DNA of 64,000 bases from NCBI RefSeq assembly GCF_018614575.1, contig NZ_JAGGOJ010000004.1:1-64000 (forward strand). The letters run 5' to 3'. Shown here in pieces: positions 8,824 through 16,777 of this stretch. Under the pieces are notes generated by a model. It saw nothing but the letters and a program-made list of their open reading frames with translations, was not told the origin of the DNA and made no database searches. Made by a program: the position numbers and the translations under genes. The DNA comes from Streptomyces sp. ISL-10 (GTDB taxonomy: Bacteria; Actinomycetota; Actinomycetes; Streptomycetales; Streptomycetaceae). The first letter of the stretch is position 1. Each line of letters opens with the position of its first letter.

Positions 8824-9546
8824 ATGCCGATCCGCGCCGTCCTCTGGGACATCGACGACACGATCTTCGACTACGCGAGCGCCGACCGCACCGGCATGGG
8901 CAAGCACCTTGAGCACGAGGGCCTGCCCAGCGGGTACGCCTCCGTCGAGCAGGCCCTCGTCGCCTGGCGGGAGATCACCGACATCCAGTGGGCCCGTTTC
9001 GCCGCGGGGGAGTCCGACTTCCCGGGGCAGCGCCGCGACCGGGTACGGCAGTTCCTCGGGGCGCCGGAGATGAGCGACGACGAGGCCGACGCCTGGTTCG
9101 GCCGGCACGTCGAGCACTATGAGGCCGCCTGGGCGTTGTTCCCCGACACGATCCCCGTGCTCGACCTGCTCGCCGGTGATTACCGTCACGCCGTCCTGTC
9201 CAACTCCAGCATCCACAACCAGGACCGCAAGCTGCGCATCCTCGGCGTGCGGGACCGCTTCGAGGCCGTGGTGTGCGCAGTGGAGCTCGGCGTCTCCAAG
9301 CCCGAAGCGGCCGCTTTTCTCGGAGCCTGCGAGGTCATCGGCCTCGCCCCGCACGAGGTCGCCTATGTCGGGGACCAGCCCGACATCGATGCCCGCGGCG
9401 CCGTCGAGGCCGGACTCACCGGTATCTGGCTCGACCGCGGCGGTCTGGGGGGCAGACCGGAGCTCATCCGGATCACCGGTCTCGACGAGCTGCCCCCGCT
9501 GTTGCGCGGAGATACCCGTTTTGGAGCGCCGTCCACCTTCGGGTAA
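8824..9546 (+). CDS. HAD-family hydrolase
   Basis: This 240-residue haloacid-dehalogenase superfamily phosphatase has all the motifs. Motif I is DIDDT (residues 9-13, nucleophile Asp9, acid/base Asp11). Motif II is the Ser in HAVLSNSS. The Lys of motif III is in GVSKPEAAAF. Motif IV is the acidic pair in VGDQPDIDARGA. The cap region (about residues 15-110) is helical, as in subclass IA enzymes. The substrate is unknown; small phosphate esters are typical. The ATG chosen matches the conserved MPIRAVLWDID start, although an upstream in-frame start at 8800 exists. The last codons and stop overlap a probable tRNA-operon promoter. Confidence 0.92.
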   Translation: MPIRAVLWDIDDTIFDYASADRTGMGKHLEHEGLPSGYASVEQALVAWREITDIQWARFAAGESDFPGQRRDRVRQFLGAPEMSDDEADAWFGRHVEHYEAAWALFPDTIPVLDLLAGDYRHAVLSNSSIHNQDRKLRILGVRDRFEAVVCAVELGVSKPEAAAFLGACEVIGLAPHEVAYVGDQPDIDARGAVEAGLTGIWLDRGGLGGRPELIRITGLDELPPLLRGDTRFGAPSTFG

Positions 9547-9549
9547 TGT
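9521..9549 (+). promoter_or_regulatory. Probable promoter of the tRNA cluster
   Basis: TTGGAG and TAATGT are separated by 17 bases, a good match to the main vegetative sigma consensus. They lie at the very end of the HAD gene, about 85 bases before the first tRNA. Confidence 0.55.
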
Positions 9550-9638
9550 TCTTCCTGCGCCAAGGAGAGCGGGCCGAAAGCCCGGAACCGGAAGCGCAAA
9601 CCCGAACAAGATCCCCGCATCAGGGGGTTGCGTTTTGG

Positions 9639-9710
9639 TGGCCTATGGTGTAATTGGCAGCACGACTGATTCTGGTTCAGTTAGTCTAGGTTCGAGTCCT
9701 GGTAGGCCAG
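9639..9710 (+). tRNA. tRNA-Gln (CTG)
   Basis: The sequence folds as a 72-base tRNA with acceptor stem TGGCCTA/TAGGCCA, anticodon stem ACTGA/TCAGT with loop TTCTGGT (anticodon CTG), and a T-arm with GGTTCGAGTCC. The discriminator is G. CCA is not encoded. Confidence 0.95.
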
Positions 9711-9731
9711 CTCGCAGAGCTCATCTGCAAA

Positions 9732-9804
9732 GCCCCCGTTGTGTAGCGGCCTAGCACGCTGCCCTCTCAAGGCAGTAGCGCCGGTTCGAATCCGGTCGGG
9801 GGTA
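9732..9804 (+). tRNA. tRNA-Glu (CTC), copy 1
   Basis: This 73-base tRNA has acceptor arm GCCCCCG/CGGGGGT, anticodon stem CTGCC/GGCAG with loop CTCTCAA (anticodon CTC), and T-loop TTCGAATC. It differs from the two later copies by one compensated base pair in the anticodon stem (T-A instead of C-G). CCA is not encoded. Confidence 0.95.
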
Positions 9805-9866
9805 CAGATCCTTCCCGCGAGATCATCTGGGTCGCACCCGGTCGCTCTCGATGCAGGATCGCTAGG

Positions 9867-9939
9867 GCCCCCGTTGTGTAGCGGCCTAGCACGCCGCCCT
9901 CTCAAGGCGGTAGCGCCGGTTCGAATCCGGTCGGGGGTA
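9867..9939 (+). tRNA. tRNA-Glu (CTC), copy 2
   Basis: This 73-base tRNA has anticodon stem CCGCC/GGCGG and loop CTCTCAA. It is identical to copy 3. CCA is not encoded. Confidence 0.95.
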
Positions 9940-9955
9940 CTGGTCTAAACCACCA

Positions 9956-10027
9956 TGGGCTATGGTGTAATTGGCAGCACGAGTGATTCTGGTTCATTTA
10001 GTCTAGGTTCGAGTCCTGGTAGCCCAG
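9956..10027 (+). tRNA. tRNA-Gln (CTG), second copy
   Basis: This 72-base tRNA has acceptor stem TGGGCTA/TAGCCCA, a compensated change from the first tRNA-Gln. The anticodon stem AGTGA/TCATT contains one G-T wobble. The anticodon is CTG. CCA is not encoded. Confidence 0.94.
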
Positions 10028-10054
10028 CGGATCCAGCACATGGATCACGATCTT

Positions 10055-10127
10055 GCCCCCGTTGTGTAGCGGCCTAGCACGCCGCCCTCTCAAGGCGGTA
10101 GCGCCGGTTCGAATCCGGTCGGGGGTA
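10055..10127 (+). tRNA. tRNA-Glu (CTC), copy 3
   Basis: Identical in sequence to copy 2. It is the last tRNA of the cluster, with a terminator seven bases downstream. Confidence 0.95.
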
Positions 10128-10133
10128 CAGAGA

Positions 10134-10171
10134 CCGAAGGGGTCTCCCACGCAAGTGGGAGGCCCCTTCGG
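10134..10171 (+). terminator. Terminator of the tRNA cluster
   Basis: Long hairpin with arms CCGAAGGGG...TCCCAC and GTGGGA...CCCCTTCGG around a GCAA tetraloop, with a small internal mismatch. Confidence 0.85.
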
Positions 10172-10590
10172 CGTTCCGCGAGCCTGCTCGACGTCGTACC
10201 GGCGCGCCATCTCCACCTCCGCGTGGCCGCCGGGCAGGTGTCCCGCAGATCCATGTCGTGCACGGCGGTGGCCTCCATCTGCCGTGCGCAGGAGGCGAGT
10301 TGGCCGCCGTGAGGAGACGGCACCGCCAGCGCGGGCCAGACGTCGCCGATGTCGCGGGCGGGTGTCCCACCCGAGCTCCGTCAGCAGCCACTCGACCTCC
10401 GCGCCGCTGCGGCCGTCGCGGGATCGTCGTCCGAGGGCGCCTCGGGCTGCTGCGTCAGCGCCGCCATCGCCGCACCGAGTCGGATCGTGAGCCCGAGCGA
10501 GTCGTCCTCGACGCGGGAGGGCGCCTTGCGGATCGTCGCGACCGGGAGTGCGGCCGACTTGGATCATCGCCGCGCCGGCCGCAGGCGGAG
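10172..10590 (-). pseudogene. Eroded gene next to the tRNA cluster
   Basis: No intact frame is present, but minus-strand pieces with strong coding-type base bias follow one another in different frames. In order: VEDDSLGLTIRLGAAMAALT, a frame change to EVEWLLTELGWDT, another to ARDIGDVWPALAVP and QMEATAVHDMDLRD, and a return to HAEVEMARRYDVEQA. Joined, they read like one soluble helical protein of about 130 residues broken by at least three frameshifts. I do not recognise the parent family. Plus-strand frames here look less coding-like. Confidence 0.4.
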
Positions 10591-10859
10591 CTGAGCCGCA
10601 GGCGGTGCTGAGGGGACTCGTCGCTCAACGCGATGCCGATGATGCTCAGGGAGCTCACCCAGGAGCGCTCCCTCGGACCGCTGCACCACCTGCTGCGGTC
10701 CATGCCGCTGGAGTCCATGCCGCCTTACGGCCCCGACGGCGCGTACGGACCGCCTGCTGGGAGACCGGGGCCAGGCGAAGGGCCGGCCGGCCGCCCGAGG
10801 CCGTGTGCGGGCATGCAGGAGCCCCCGGTCGCGGCGGGCGACGGGGGCTCGGGCAGGGC
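10591..10859. other. Gene-poor spacer
   Basis: No gene is supported. A plus-strand frame from ATG 10633 (MPMMLRELTQERSLGPLHHL) has marked third-position G/C for about 40 codons, then becomes Pro/Gly-rich low complexity. It has no ribosome site and could be a fragment of a lost gene. Confidence 0.25.
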
Positions 10860-11108
10860 TCACACAGTGAGCGGGACCGCGTGAATCTCGTCCGCGGGGT
10901 GGCCCGTGCGCTCGTGGACGCGCTGCACGGCCTCGGCCGAAGGCCCCTCCGACAGGCAGTAGACCGTGCCGGTGTCCGGGTCGGCCCACGCCTGCTTGAA
11001 GTGCACGCCCTCCTCGCCCTCGATCGCGAGATCCGCGCGGTGCGCCTCCCTGAGCTGATCGCTCGTGATGCCCTTCATGCCATGGTGAACGTCCATGAAC
11101 TCGGTCAT
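10860..11108 (-). CDS. DUF4242 (SCO4226-like) small protein
   Basis: This 82-residue protein belongs to the DUF4242 family, ferredoxin-like small proteins that include a nickel-binding S. coelicolor protein (SCO4226). Conserved features seen are the N-terminal MTEFMDVHHGMKGIT, the central HFKQAWADPDTGTVYCLSEGPS and the C-terminal VHERTGHPADEIHAV. The metal role in this copy is inferred only from the family. The chosen ATG has GGAGGT nine bases upstream; an upstream in-frame ATG at 11135 is less likely. It lies downstream of ndgR on the same strand, behind a strong terminator, so it probably has its own promoter. Confidence 0.85.
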   Translation of the reverse strand: MTEFMDVHHGMKGITSDQLREAHRADLAIEGEEGVHFKQAWADPDTGTVYCLSEGPSAEAVQRVHERTGHPADEIHAVPLTV

Positions 11109-11213
11109 CGCTCTCACACCTCCGTCGGTCGGCACGTAATTCCATGCTGCACCTGCGAACCGGTCCGGGCTCGGCGGGGAGCGTGCTCCTCACAGGCCCG
11201 CCGATAAACGCAC

Positions 11214-11253
11214 GTCCGGCCGGCCCCTGCGGCGTTGGAGGGGCTGGCCGGAC
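11214..11253 (-). terminator. ndgR terminator
   Basis: Hairpin with 15-base arms (GTCCGGCC-G-GCCCCT against its complement, one G-T pair) just beyond the ndgR stop. Confidence 0.8.
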
Positions 11254-11269
11254 ATGGACGCAAGGGAAG

Positions 11270-11986
11270 TCAGCCGGAGCGGCGCAGCGCCTCGCTGAGG
11301 CGCGCGGCGGCGTCGATCACGGCCTGGGCGTGCATACGCCCGGGATGGCGGGTCAGGCGCTCGATGGGTCCGGAGACCGAGACGGCGGCCACCACGCGGT
11401 TCGACGGGCCCCGCACGGGAGCGGAGACCGAGGCCACGCCCGGCTCGCGCTCACCGATCGACTGGGCCCAGCCCCGGCGCCGTACGCCCGACAGGGCCGT
11501 CGCCGTGAAGCGTGCGCCCTGCAGCCCGCGGTGCAGCCGCTCGGGCTCCTCCCAGGCCATCAGGATCTGGGCCGAGGATCCGGCCTTCATCGTGAGCGTG
11601 GAGCCGACGGGCACGGTGTCCCGCAATCCGGACAGCCGCTCGGCCGCCGCCACGCAGATGCGCATGTCTCCCTGCCGGCGGTAGAGCTGGGCGCTCTCGC
11701 CGGTCACGTCGCGCAGATGTGTGAGTACGGGTCCGGCCGTGGCCAGCAGCCGGTCCTCGCCCGCCGCGGCGGCGAGCTCCGACAGCCGCGGTCCGAGGAT
11801 GAACCGGCCCTGCATGTCCCTCGCCACCATACGGTGGTGTTCCAGTGCCACGGCCAGGCGATGGGCCGTGGGTCGTGCGAGTCCCGTGGCCGCGACCAGA
11901 CCCGCGAGGGTGGCCGGACCGGACTCCAGGGCGCTCAAGACAAGGGCCGCCTTGTCGAGAACACCGACGCCGCTAGAGTTGTCCAT
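11270..11986 (-). CDS. ndgR: IclR-family regulator NdgR/AreB
   Basis: This 238-residue IclR-type transcription factor has an N-terminal winged helix-turn-helix (VLDKAALVLSALE, then LAGLVAATGLARPTAHRLAVAL) and a C-terminal ligand-binding GAF-like domain (GSTLTMKAGSSAQILMAW, VASVSAPVRGPSNRVVAAVSVSGP). Sequence and position, divergent from leuC, identify it as NdgR (AreB in S. clavuligerus). NdgR is known to control leucine and other amino acid genes and to affect antibiotic production. The start at MDNSSGVGVLDKA is the conserved one. The longer upstream frame would run into the operator region. The shared intergenic region carries a perfect palindrome, a likely site for its own binding. Confidence 0.95.
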   Translation of the reverse strand: MDNSSGVGVLDKAALVLSALESGPATLAGLVAATGLARPTAHRLAVALEHHRMVARDMQGRFILGPRLSELAAAAGEDRLLATAGPVLTHLRDVTGESAQLYRRQGDMRICVAAAERLSGLRDTVPVGSTLTMKAGSSAQILMAWEEPERLHRGLQGARFTATALSGVRRRGWAQSIGEREPGVASVSAPVRGPSNRVVAAVSVSGPIERLTRHPGRMHAQAVIDAAARLSEALRRSG

Positions 11987-11995
11987 GCAACGATA

Positions 11996-12044
11996 TTCAC
12001 GTCTCACTCTGTGAAACGCAAGTTCAATTTTCCGTGGAACTTGC
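11996..12044. promoter_or_regulatory. Putative NdgR operator between ndgR and leuC
   Basis: Two inverted repeats sit in the divergent spacer: TTCAC (11996-12000) with GTGAA (12011-12015), and the perfect eight-base pair GCAAGTTC (12018-12025) with GAACTTGC (12037-12044). NdgR/AreB is known to bind this spacer in other Streptomyces. The exact site here is inferred. Confidence 0.55.
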
Positions 12045-12129
12045 CACGCTGTAGTTGCGGCCCGCGACCAACGGGCGCTGCACAAGATCTCTAGTTGTGT
12101 CGGCGGCACAGCCGGCCGGAGGGAAAGCG

Positions 12130-13560
12130 ATGGGTAGGACACTCGCGGAGAAGGTCTGGGACGACCATGTCGTCCGGCGCGCCGAGGGCGAGCCCGACCT
12201 CCTCTTCATCGATCTGCACCTGCTGCACGAGGTGACCAGCCCCCAGGCCTTCGACGGTCTGCGGAAGAACGGTCGCCCTGTGCGGCGGCTGGACCTCACC
12301 ATCGCGACCGAGGACCACAACACCCCGACCCTCGACATCGACAAGCCGATCGCCGACCCGGTCTCCCGCGCACAGCTGGAGACCCTGCGCAAGAACTGCG
12401 CCGAGTTCGGCGTGCGGCTGCACCCGCTGGGCGATGTCGAGCAGGGCGTCGTGCACGTCGTCGGCCCCCAGCTGGGTCTGACCCAGCCCGGCACCACGGT
12501 CGTCTGCGGCGACTCGCACACCTCCACGCACGGTGCCTTCGGCGCCCTGGCCTTCGGTATCGGCACCTCCCAGGTGGAGCATGTGCTGGCCACCCAGACG
12601 CTGCCGCTGGCCCGCCCGAAGACCATGGCCATCACCATCGAGGGCGAGCTGCCCGACGGCGTGACCGCCAAGGACCTGATCCTCGCCATCATCGCCAGGA
12701 TCGGCACCGGCGGCGGCCAGGGCTACATCCTCGAGTACCGCGGCTCCGCCATCGAGAAGCTGTCGATGGAAGCGCGGATGACCATCTGCAACATGTCGAT
12801 CGAGGCCGGCGCCCGGGCCGGCATGATCGCCCCGGACCAGACCACGTTCGACTACCTCCAGGGCCGCGACCACGCCCCCGAGGGCGCGGACTGGGACGCG
12901 GCGGTCGCGTACTGGAAGACGCTGCGCACGGACGACGACGCCGTCTTCGACGCCGAGGTGTTCATCGACGCCGCCGAACTGGCACCGTTCGTCACCTGGG
13001 GCACCAACCCCGGCCAGGGCGCGCCCCTGTCGGCCCACGTCCCCGACCCGGCTTCGTACGAGGACGCTTCGGAGCGACTGGCGGCCGAAAAGGCCCTGGA
13101 ATACATGGGGTTGACCGCCGGACAGCCGCTGCGTGACATCAAGGTCGACACCGTCTTCGTAGGCTCGTGCACCAACGGCCGCATCGAGGACCTGCGTGCG
13201 GCCGCCGGGATCATGGACGGACGCAAAGTCGCCGACGGCGTACGCATGCTGGTCGTCCCCGGTTCCGTACGGGTCGCGCTGCAGGCCGTCGAGGAGGGCC
13301 TGGACAAGGTCTTCACCGCGGCGGGGGCCGAATGGCGCCACGCGGGCTGCTCGATGTGCCTGGGCATGAACCCCGACCAGCTGGCCCCGGGCGAGCGTTC
13401 CGCGTCCACCTCCAACCGCAACTTCGAGGGCAGGCAGGGCAAGGGCGGTCGTACGCACCTGGTCTCGCCGCAGGTCGCCGCCGCCACCGCGGTGCTCGGC
13501 CATCTGGCCTCCCCGGCCGACCTGTCCGACGCCGATGTCTCTACGCCCGCGGGGGTCTGA
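12130..13560 (+). CDS. leuC: 3-isopropylmalate dehydratase large subunit
   Basis: This 476-residue aconitase-family subunit, with LeuD, isomerises 2-isopropylmalate to 3-isopropylmalate in leucine synthesis. The three cysteines that bind the 4Fe-4S cluster are Cys347 (GSCTNGR), Cys407 and Cys410 ([11 protein letters not shown]). [12 protein letters not shown] is the substrate/cluster loop. The start is ATG with GGAGGG upstream. leuD follows after six bases. The gene is divergent from ndgR, whose product is expected to regulate it. Confidence 0.98.
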   Translation: MGRTLAEKVWDDHVVRRAEGEPDLLFIDLHLLHEVTSPQAFDGLRKNGRPVRRLDLTIATEDHNTPTLDIDKPIADPVSRAQLETLRKNCAEFGVRLHPLGDVEQGVVHVVGPQLGLTQPGTTVVCGDSHTSTHGAFGALAFGIGTSQVEHVLATQTLPLARPKTMAITIEGELPDGVTAKDLILAIIARIGTGGGQGYILEYRGSAIEKLSMEARMTICNMSIEAGARAGMIAPDQTTFDYLQGRDHAPEGADWDAAVAYWKTLRTDDDAVFDAEVFIDAAELAPFVTWGTNPGQGAPLSAHVPDPASYEDASERLAAEKALEYMGLTAGQPLRDIKVDTVFVGSCTNGRIEDLRAAAGIMDGRKVADGVRMLVVPGSVRVALQAVEEGLDKVFTAAGAEWRHAGCSMCLGMNPDQLAPGERSASTSNRNFEGRQGKGGRTHLVSPQVAAATAVLGHLASPADLSDADVSTPAGV

Positions 13561-13566
13561 GGAACC

Positions 13567-14160
13567 ATGGAAGCATTCACCACACACACCGGTCGGGCCG
13601 TTCCGCTGCGCCGCAGCAACGTCGACACCGACCAGATCATCCCCGCGCACTGGCTGAAGAAGGTCACCCGCGACGGTTTCGAGGACGGGCTGTTCGAGGC
13701 CTGGCGCAAGGACCCCGAGTTCGTGCTCAACCGGCCCGAGCGCCAAGGTGCCTCGGTGCTCGTCGCCGGCCCCGACTTCGGCACCGGATCCTCGCGCGAG
13801 CACGCCGTATGGGCCCTGCAGAACTACGGGTTCAAGACCGTCATCTCGTCCCGCTTCGCCGACATCTTCCGCGGCAACTCCCTCAAGAACGGCCTGCTGA
13901 CCGTCGTTCTCGACCAGCAGACGGTCGACGCGCTCTGGGAGCTGACGGAGGCGGACCCGACCGTGGAGATCACGGTGGACCTGGAACAGCGGAAGGTCCT
14001 CGCGCCGGGAATCTCCGCCGACTTCGAGCTCGACGAGAACGCCCGCTGGCGACTGCTGAACGGTCTTGACGACATCAGCCTCACCCTTCAGAACGAAGCG
14101 GACATCGCGGCGTACGAGGCGGCCCGGCCGTCCTTCAAACCCCGTACGATTGACGCCTGA
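13567..14160 (+). CDS. leuD: 3-isopropylmalate dehydratase small subunit
   Basis: This 197-residue small (swivel-domain) subunit pairs with LeuC. The family signature is visible in [15 protein letters not shown] and in the substrate-recognition loop [14 protein letters not shown]. The C-terminal [16 protein letters not shown] completes the domain. It begins six bases after the leuC stop with its own ATG, so the two form an operon. A nine-base-pair terminator lies just after the stop. Confidence 0.98.
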   Translation: MEAFTTHTGRAVPLRRSNVDTDQIIPAHWLKKVTRDGFEDGLFEAWRKDPEFVLNRPERQGASVLVAGPDFGTGSSREHAVWALQNYGFKTVISSRFADIFRGNSLKNGLLTVVLDQQTVDALWELTEADPTVEITVDLEQRKVLAPGISADFELDENARWRLLNGLDDISLTLQNEADIAAYEAARPSFKPRTIDA

Positions 14161-14176
14161 GCAGCGCTTTTCCCGT

Positions 14177-14210
14177 ACTGCGCCCTCCACCTCCGGGTTG
14201 GGGGCGCAGT
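14177..14210 (+). terminator. leuCD terminator
   Basis: Hairpin ACTGCGCCC/GGGCGCAGT with a 16-base loop, shortly after the leuD stop. Confidence 0.6.
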
Positions 14211-14264
14211 CGCATGTTGAGGCCCCGTCGGGCGACAACTCGCCCCAGATGGCACAATCGGTGC

Positions 14265-14492
14265 ATGGAACGTGACAGCCAACTCGAGCTCTACGAGGCG
14301 GTCGCGGCCCGATTGAAGGAGGCGCACACAAGAGTGCGCGAACTGCAAGTCCCGGAGGGCGTAAGGATGGCGCTGTCCCGGAAGCTGCTGGTCGTTACGG
14401 CAGCGGCGAAGCACGATCTCCCTGACGCGGCAAGGCGTCTGGACCGGTTGATGAAGGACCTCGACGAGGGCCGATTCCCTGAAGGTGACTGA
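14265..14492 (+). CDS. Small conserved hypothetical protein
   Basis: This 75-residue, highly charged helical protein starts MERDSQLELYEAVAARLKEA and ends MKDLDEGRFPEGD. I recall a close equivalent between leuD and hupS in other Streptomyces. It has no signal peptide, membrane helix or cysteine, and its function is unknown. The ATG used is the conserved one, with only a weak ribosome site. A possible -10 element, CACAAT, lies 11 bases before it, so the message may be nearly leaderless. The frame could extend 17 codons upstream but would then overlap the leuD terminator region. Confidence 0.75.
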   Translation: MERDSQLELYEAVAARLKEAHTRVRELQVPEGVRMALSRKLLVVTAAAKHDLPDAARRLDRLMKDLDEGRFPEGD

Positions 14493-14635
14493 CCTCAGAA
14501 CTCCGCTGAGGTCGACTTCGTTGCGGCACTAGGGTGATTAGCCCGTTTCGTGTTTGATTTGCGGTATATATCTGCCTAACGTGCGAAAAAGCCTGGACTC
14601 AATCGTTCCGGCCAAATGTCTCCGAAGGGGAAGAC

Positions 14636-15283
14636 GTGAACAAGGCGCAGCTCGTAGAAGCGATTGCCGACAAGCTCGGCGGCCGTCAGCAGGCCGCTGA
14701 CGCTGTCGACGCGGTACTTGACGCGATCGTCCGCGCAACAGTCGCCGGAGACCGGGTGTCGGTCACCGGCTTCGGCTCGTTCGAGAAGGTCGACCGCCCC
14801 GCCCGTTACGCCCGCAACCCGCAGACGGGTGAGCGCGTGCGGGTCAAGAAGACGTCCGTGCCGCGGTTCCGTGCCGGCCAGGGCTTCAAGGACCTGGTCA
14901 GCGGCACGAAGAAGCTCCCCAAGGGAGGCGAGGTCTCCGTCAAGAAGGCCCCGAAGGGCAGCCTTTCCGGCGGGGCTCCGACCCGTACGACGGCCAAGGC
15001 CGCCGCCAAGAAGGCCACCGCCAAGAAGGCCACGGCGAAGAAGGCGCCCGCCAAGAAGGCCGCCCCCGCCAAGAAGGTCACGGCGAAGAAGGCGCCCGCC
15101 AAGAAGGCGCCCGCGAAGAAGGCGGCGGCCGCCAAGAAGGCGGCGCCGGCGAAGACCACGGCCAAGAAGGCGGCGGCGAAGAAGACCGCGCCCGCCAAGA
15201 AGGCCACCGCGAAGAAGGCGCCCGCGAAGAAGGCGACGGCGCGCAAGACCACCGCCAAGAAGACCACTGCCCGCAAGAAGTAG
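14636..15283 (+). CDS. hupS: HU-family nucleoid protein with lysine-rich tail, HupS
   Basis: This 215-residue nucleoid-associated protein joins a normal HU domain (about residues 1-90, with the DNA-clamping arm [22 protein letters not shown]) to a C-terminal tail of about 125 residues. The tail is built from repeats such as [10 protein letters not shown] and ATAKKA and resembles histone H1. In Streptomyces this two-part HU is HupS, which compacts the spore nucleoid. The GTG start has GAAGGGGAAGAC before it. An A/T-rich patch with TATATA at about 14563-14571 suggests the promoter. The tail is repetitive at DNA level and is a likely site for length variation between strains. A perfect terminator follows. 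Confidence 0.97.
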   Translation: MNKAQLVEAIADKLGGRQQAADAVDAVLDAIVRATVAGDRVSVTGFGSFEKVDRPARYARNPQTGERVRVKKTSVPRFRAGQGFKDLVSGTKKLPKGGEVSVKKAPKGSLSGGAPTRTTAKAAAKKATAKKATAKKAPAKKAAPAKKVTAKKAPAKKAPAKKAAAAKKAAPAKTTAKKAAAKKTAPAKKATAKKAPAKKATARKTTAKKTTARKK

Positions 15284-15326
15284 GCGAAGAGCAAGCGGTA
15301 CAAGGCCACAGGGCCACTCACGCGCC

Positions 15327-15355
15327 GGGCCGGTCTCCCTCGGGGAGACCGGCCC
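15327..15355. terminator. Bidirectional terminator between hupS and the small minus-strand gene
   Basis: Perfect 13-base-pair stem GGGCCGGTCTCCC with loop TCG, between two convergent genes. Confidence 0.85.
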
Positions 15356-15376
15356 GCGGCGTGTGCGCGTCCGGTG

Positions 15377-15580
15377 TCAGAACGTGTACAGCGTCACGAG
15401 GGTGATGCGGCGCGCGTCGCCCTCGCCTTCGGTCTCGATCCGCACCCGCTGGCCGGAGCGCAGCAGCCGCAGGCCGCCCGCGTCGAAAGCGGCACGGTCG
15501 AACTCCACCGGGGTCCCGTCGTCGAGCAGCACGCTCCCGCTGCGGGTCTCGGGGTCGTACGTGTACGAGGTCGCCTGCAT
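15377..15580 (-). CDS. Small conserved hypothetical protein
   Basis: This 67-residue protein is rich in predicted beta strands (SYTYDPETRSGSVLLDDGTPVEFD, then GQRVRIETEGEGDARRITLVTLYTF), reminiscent of an OB or cold-shock-like barrel. No RNA-binding RNP motif is present. It has no membrane or secretion signals. A similar small gene sits beside hupS and cofC in other Streptomyces, as far as I remember, but I know of no function. Third-position G/C bias and clean boundaries support it as real. Confidence 0.7.
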   Translation of the reverse strand: MQATSYTYDPETRSGSVLLDDGTPVEFDRAAFDAGGLRLLRSGQRVRIETEGEGDARRITLVTLYTF

Positions 15581-15904
15581 GTGCCCAGCCTACGGGGCCG
15601 GGGCCGGGGCCCGCCGGGCGGATCAGGGCCGGAACGCCCCCAGGGGCGTCCGGCGGATCGCGGCCGGGACACGATGCACCCCAGGCGGATGGCACTCCCC
15701 GTAGCCCTCCGGCGACGGAAGGGGCCCACGCCGCGTTGCCGGAATACCCTGACAGCTCCGCCATCAGAGCTCTCCGGGGCCCTGCGAGCCTCCCCTCGGC
15801 CCTGGCGGCCTGGGCAGCCCCCTCTCCCGGCCCCTGCGGGCCTGGGGAGACCCCATCCGCCAGGGAAAGGCCAGACCTATCCGGCCTGTTCCGCCTGGCA
15901 CCCT
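15581..15904. other. Gene-free spacer between the small gene and cofC
   Basis: I find no supported gene. The sequence is very C/G-rich and holds an inverted repeat CCCTGGCGG (15800-15808) with CCGCCAGGG (15857-15865), which could help terminate cofC on the minus strand. Confidence 0.4.
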
Positions 15905-16630
15905 CTAGGGCCCTTCCGGATCTTGCGCTCCCGGAGCCTTTTGGAGGCCGTCCGGCGCGGGCACGCCCGTCGTCAGCCGCCGCGCCGTCCGTGGGCCCAC
16001 CCCGAGCGCCAGTGCCGCCGACAGGTCCGCCGCCGTATCCACGTCCTGGCGCACGGAATCCACCCCGCCGGCCATGATTTCCGCCGCGCCCGATGCCAAA
16101 TGCCGACGGCGTGAAGGGCCGCCGAAAGCCGGGCGCAATTCCACACCCGGCAGCGCGCTCAGCAATGTCGTGCCGATTCCCGCGGCATCCGCCAGAAATG
16201 CCCGGGTAAATACCGAAGCCGCGCCGAGTACCCGCGCCAATTCCGCAGACCTCAATGCCGGCAGATCCGCGTTGAGTGCGGCGACAGCCGCCGTAGGACA
16301 CTGCGCGCGCACCGACCGCGCGCCATGCGCCAGCGCCGCGTTGAGGCCCGCGGCAGGCGCGTCCGGCACGATCCGCGCCCCCAGCGCGGCCAGCGACGCA
16401 GCGGCCGCCGGGTCGTCCGTGACGACCACCACATCCCGTACCGCGGGGCAGGCCAGCGCGGCGGTCACGGTGTCCTGGGCGAAGGCGAGCGCGAGGCGCG
16501 GCCGCAGTACGTCGTCCGCGGCGCCCGCGAGCCTGCTCTTGGCGAGCGCGAGGGGCTTCAGCGGGACGATCAGGGACCACAGGAGGGTCGGCTTGGTGTC
16601 CGTGGCGGGCTCTCCGTCCGTGCGCGTCAG
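15905..16630 (-). CDS. cofC: Phosphoenolpyruvate/2-phospholactate guanylyltransferase (coenzyme F420 synthesis)
   Basis: This nucleotidyltransferase of about 240 residues activates phosphoenolpyruvate or 2-phospho-L-lactate with GTP for coenzyme F420 synthesis (CofC/FbiD family). The family signature is clear: LIVPLKPLALAKSRLAG at the N-terminus (GTP site), ALAFAQDTVTAAL, VVVTDDPAAA, the metal site ALNADLPALR, and the C-terminal SVRQDVDTAADLSAALALGVGPRT. The start is a problem. No ATG, GTG or TTG lies in frame between the conserved N-terminus and a distant ATG more than 90 codons upstream. I used a CTG just before TRTDGE, and the start remains uncertain. It is divergent from plsC. An F420-type LLM oxidoreductase lies about 24 kb away. 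Confidence 0.85.
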   Translation of the reverse strand: MTRTDGEPATDTKPTLLWSLIVPLKPLALAKSRLAGAADDVLRPRLALAFAQDTVTAALACPAVRDVVVVTDDPAAAASLAALGARIVPDAPAAGLNAALAHGARSVRAQCPTAAVAALNADLPALRSAELARVLGAASVFTRAFLADAAGIGTTLLSALPGVELRPAFGGPSRRRHLASGAAEIMAGGVDSVRQDVDTAADLSAALALGVGPRTARRLTTGVPAPDGLQKAPGAQDPEGP

Positions 16631-16777
16631 GGCCCCATTGTGGCGCGAGACGGTGAAGGGACCGAGGGCCGGGCGCGGCGGCAGGGGCGTACCGTGTCCT
16701 CGACAGACCAGGGGCCTGGGGCGACACTTGACCCCCAGCAGCCAGGCGACAGCCCGGTCGTAGAGGAAGGTGTCCGA

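Noticed and set aside
10633..10884. Possible small plus-strand gene starting MPMMLRELTQERSLGPLHHL
   Set aside because: There is no ribosome site, it turns into Pro/Gly-rich low complexity after 40 codons, and it runs into the 3' end of the DUF4242 gene. Noted only as a possible remnant.
12045..12129. Leucine-rich leader peptide controlling leuC
   Set aside because: No short frame with consecutive Leu codons is present. Control through NdgR sites is the better explanation.
15000..15283. Regular short repeats that could look like a CRISPR array
   Set aside because: They encode the AKKA-type repeats of the HupS tail in frame, have no unique spacers, and no cas gene is nearby.
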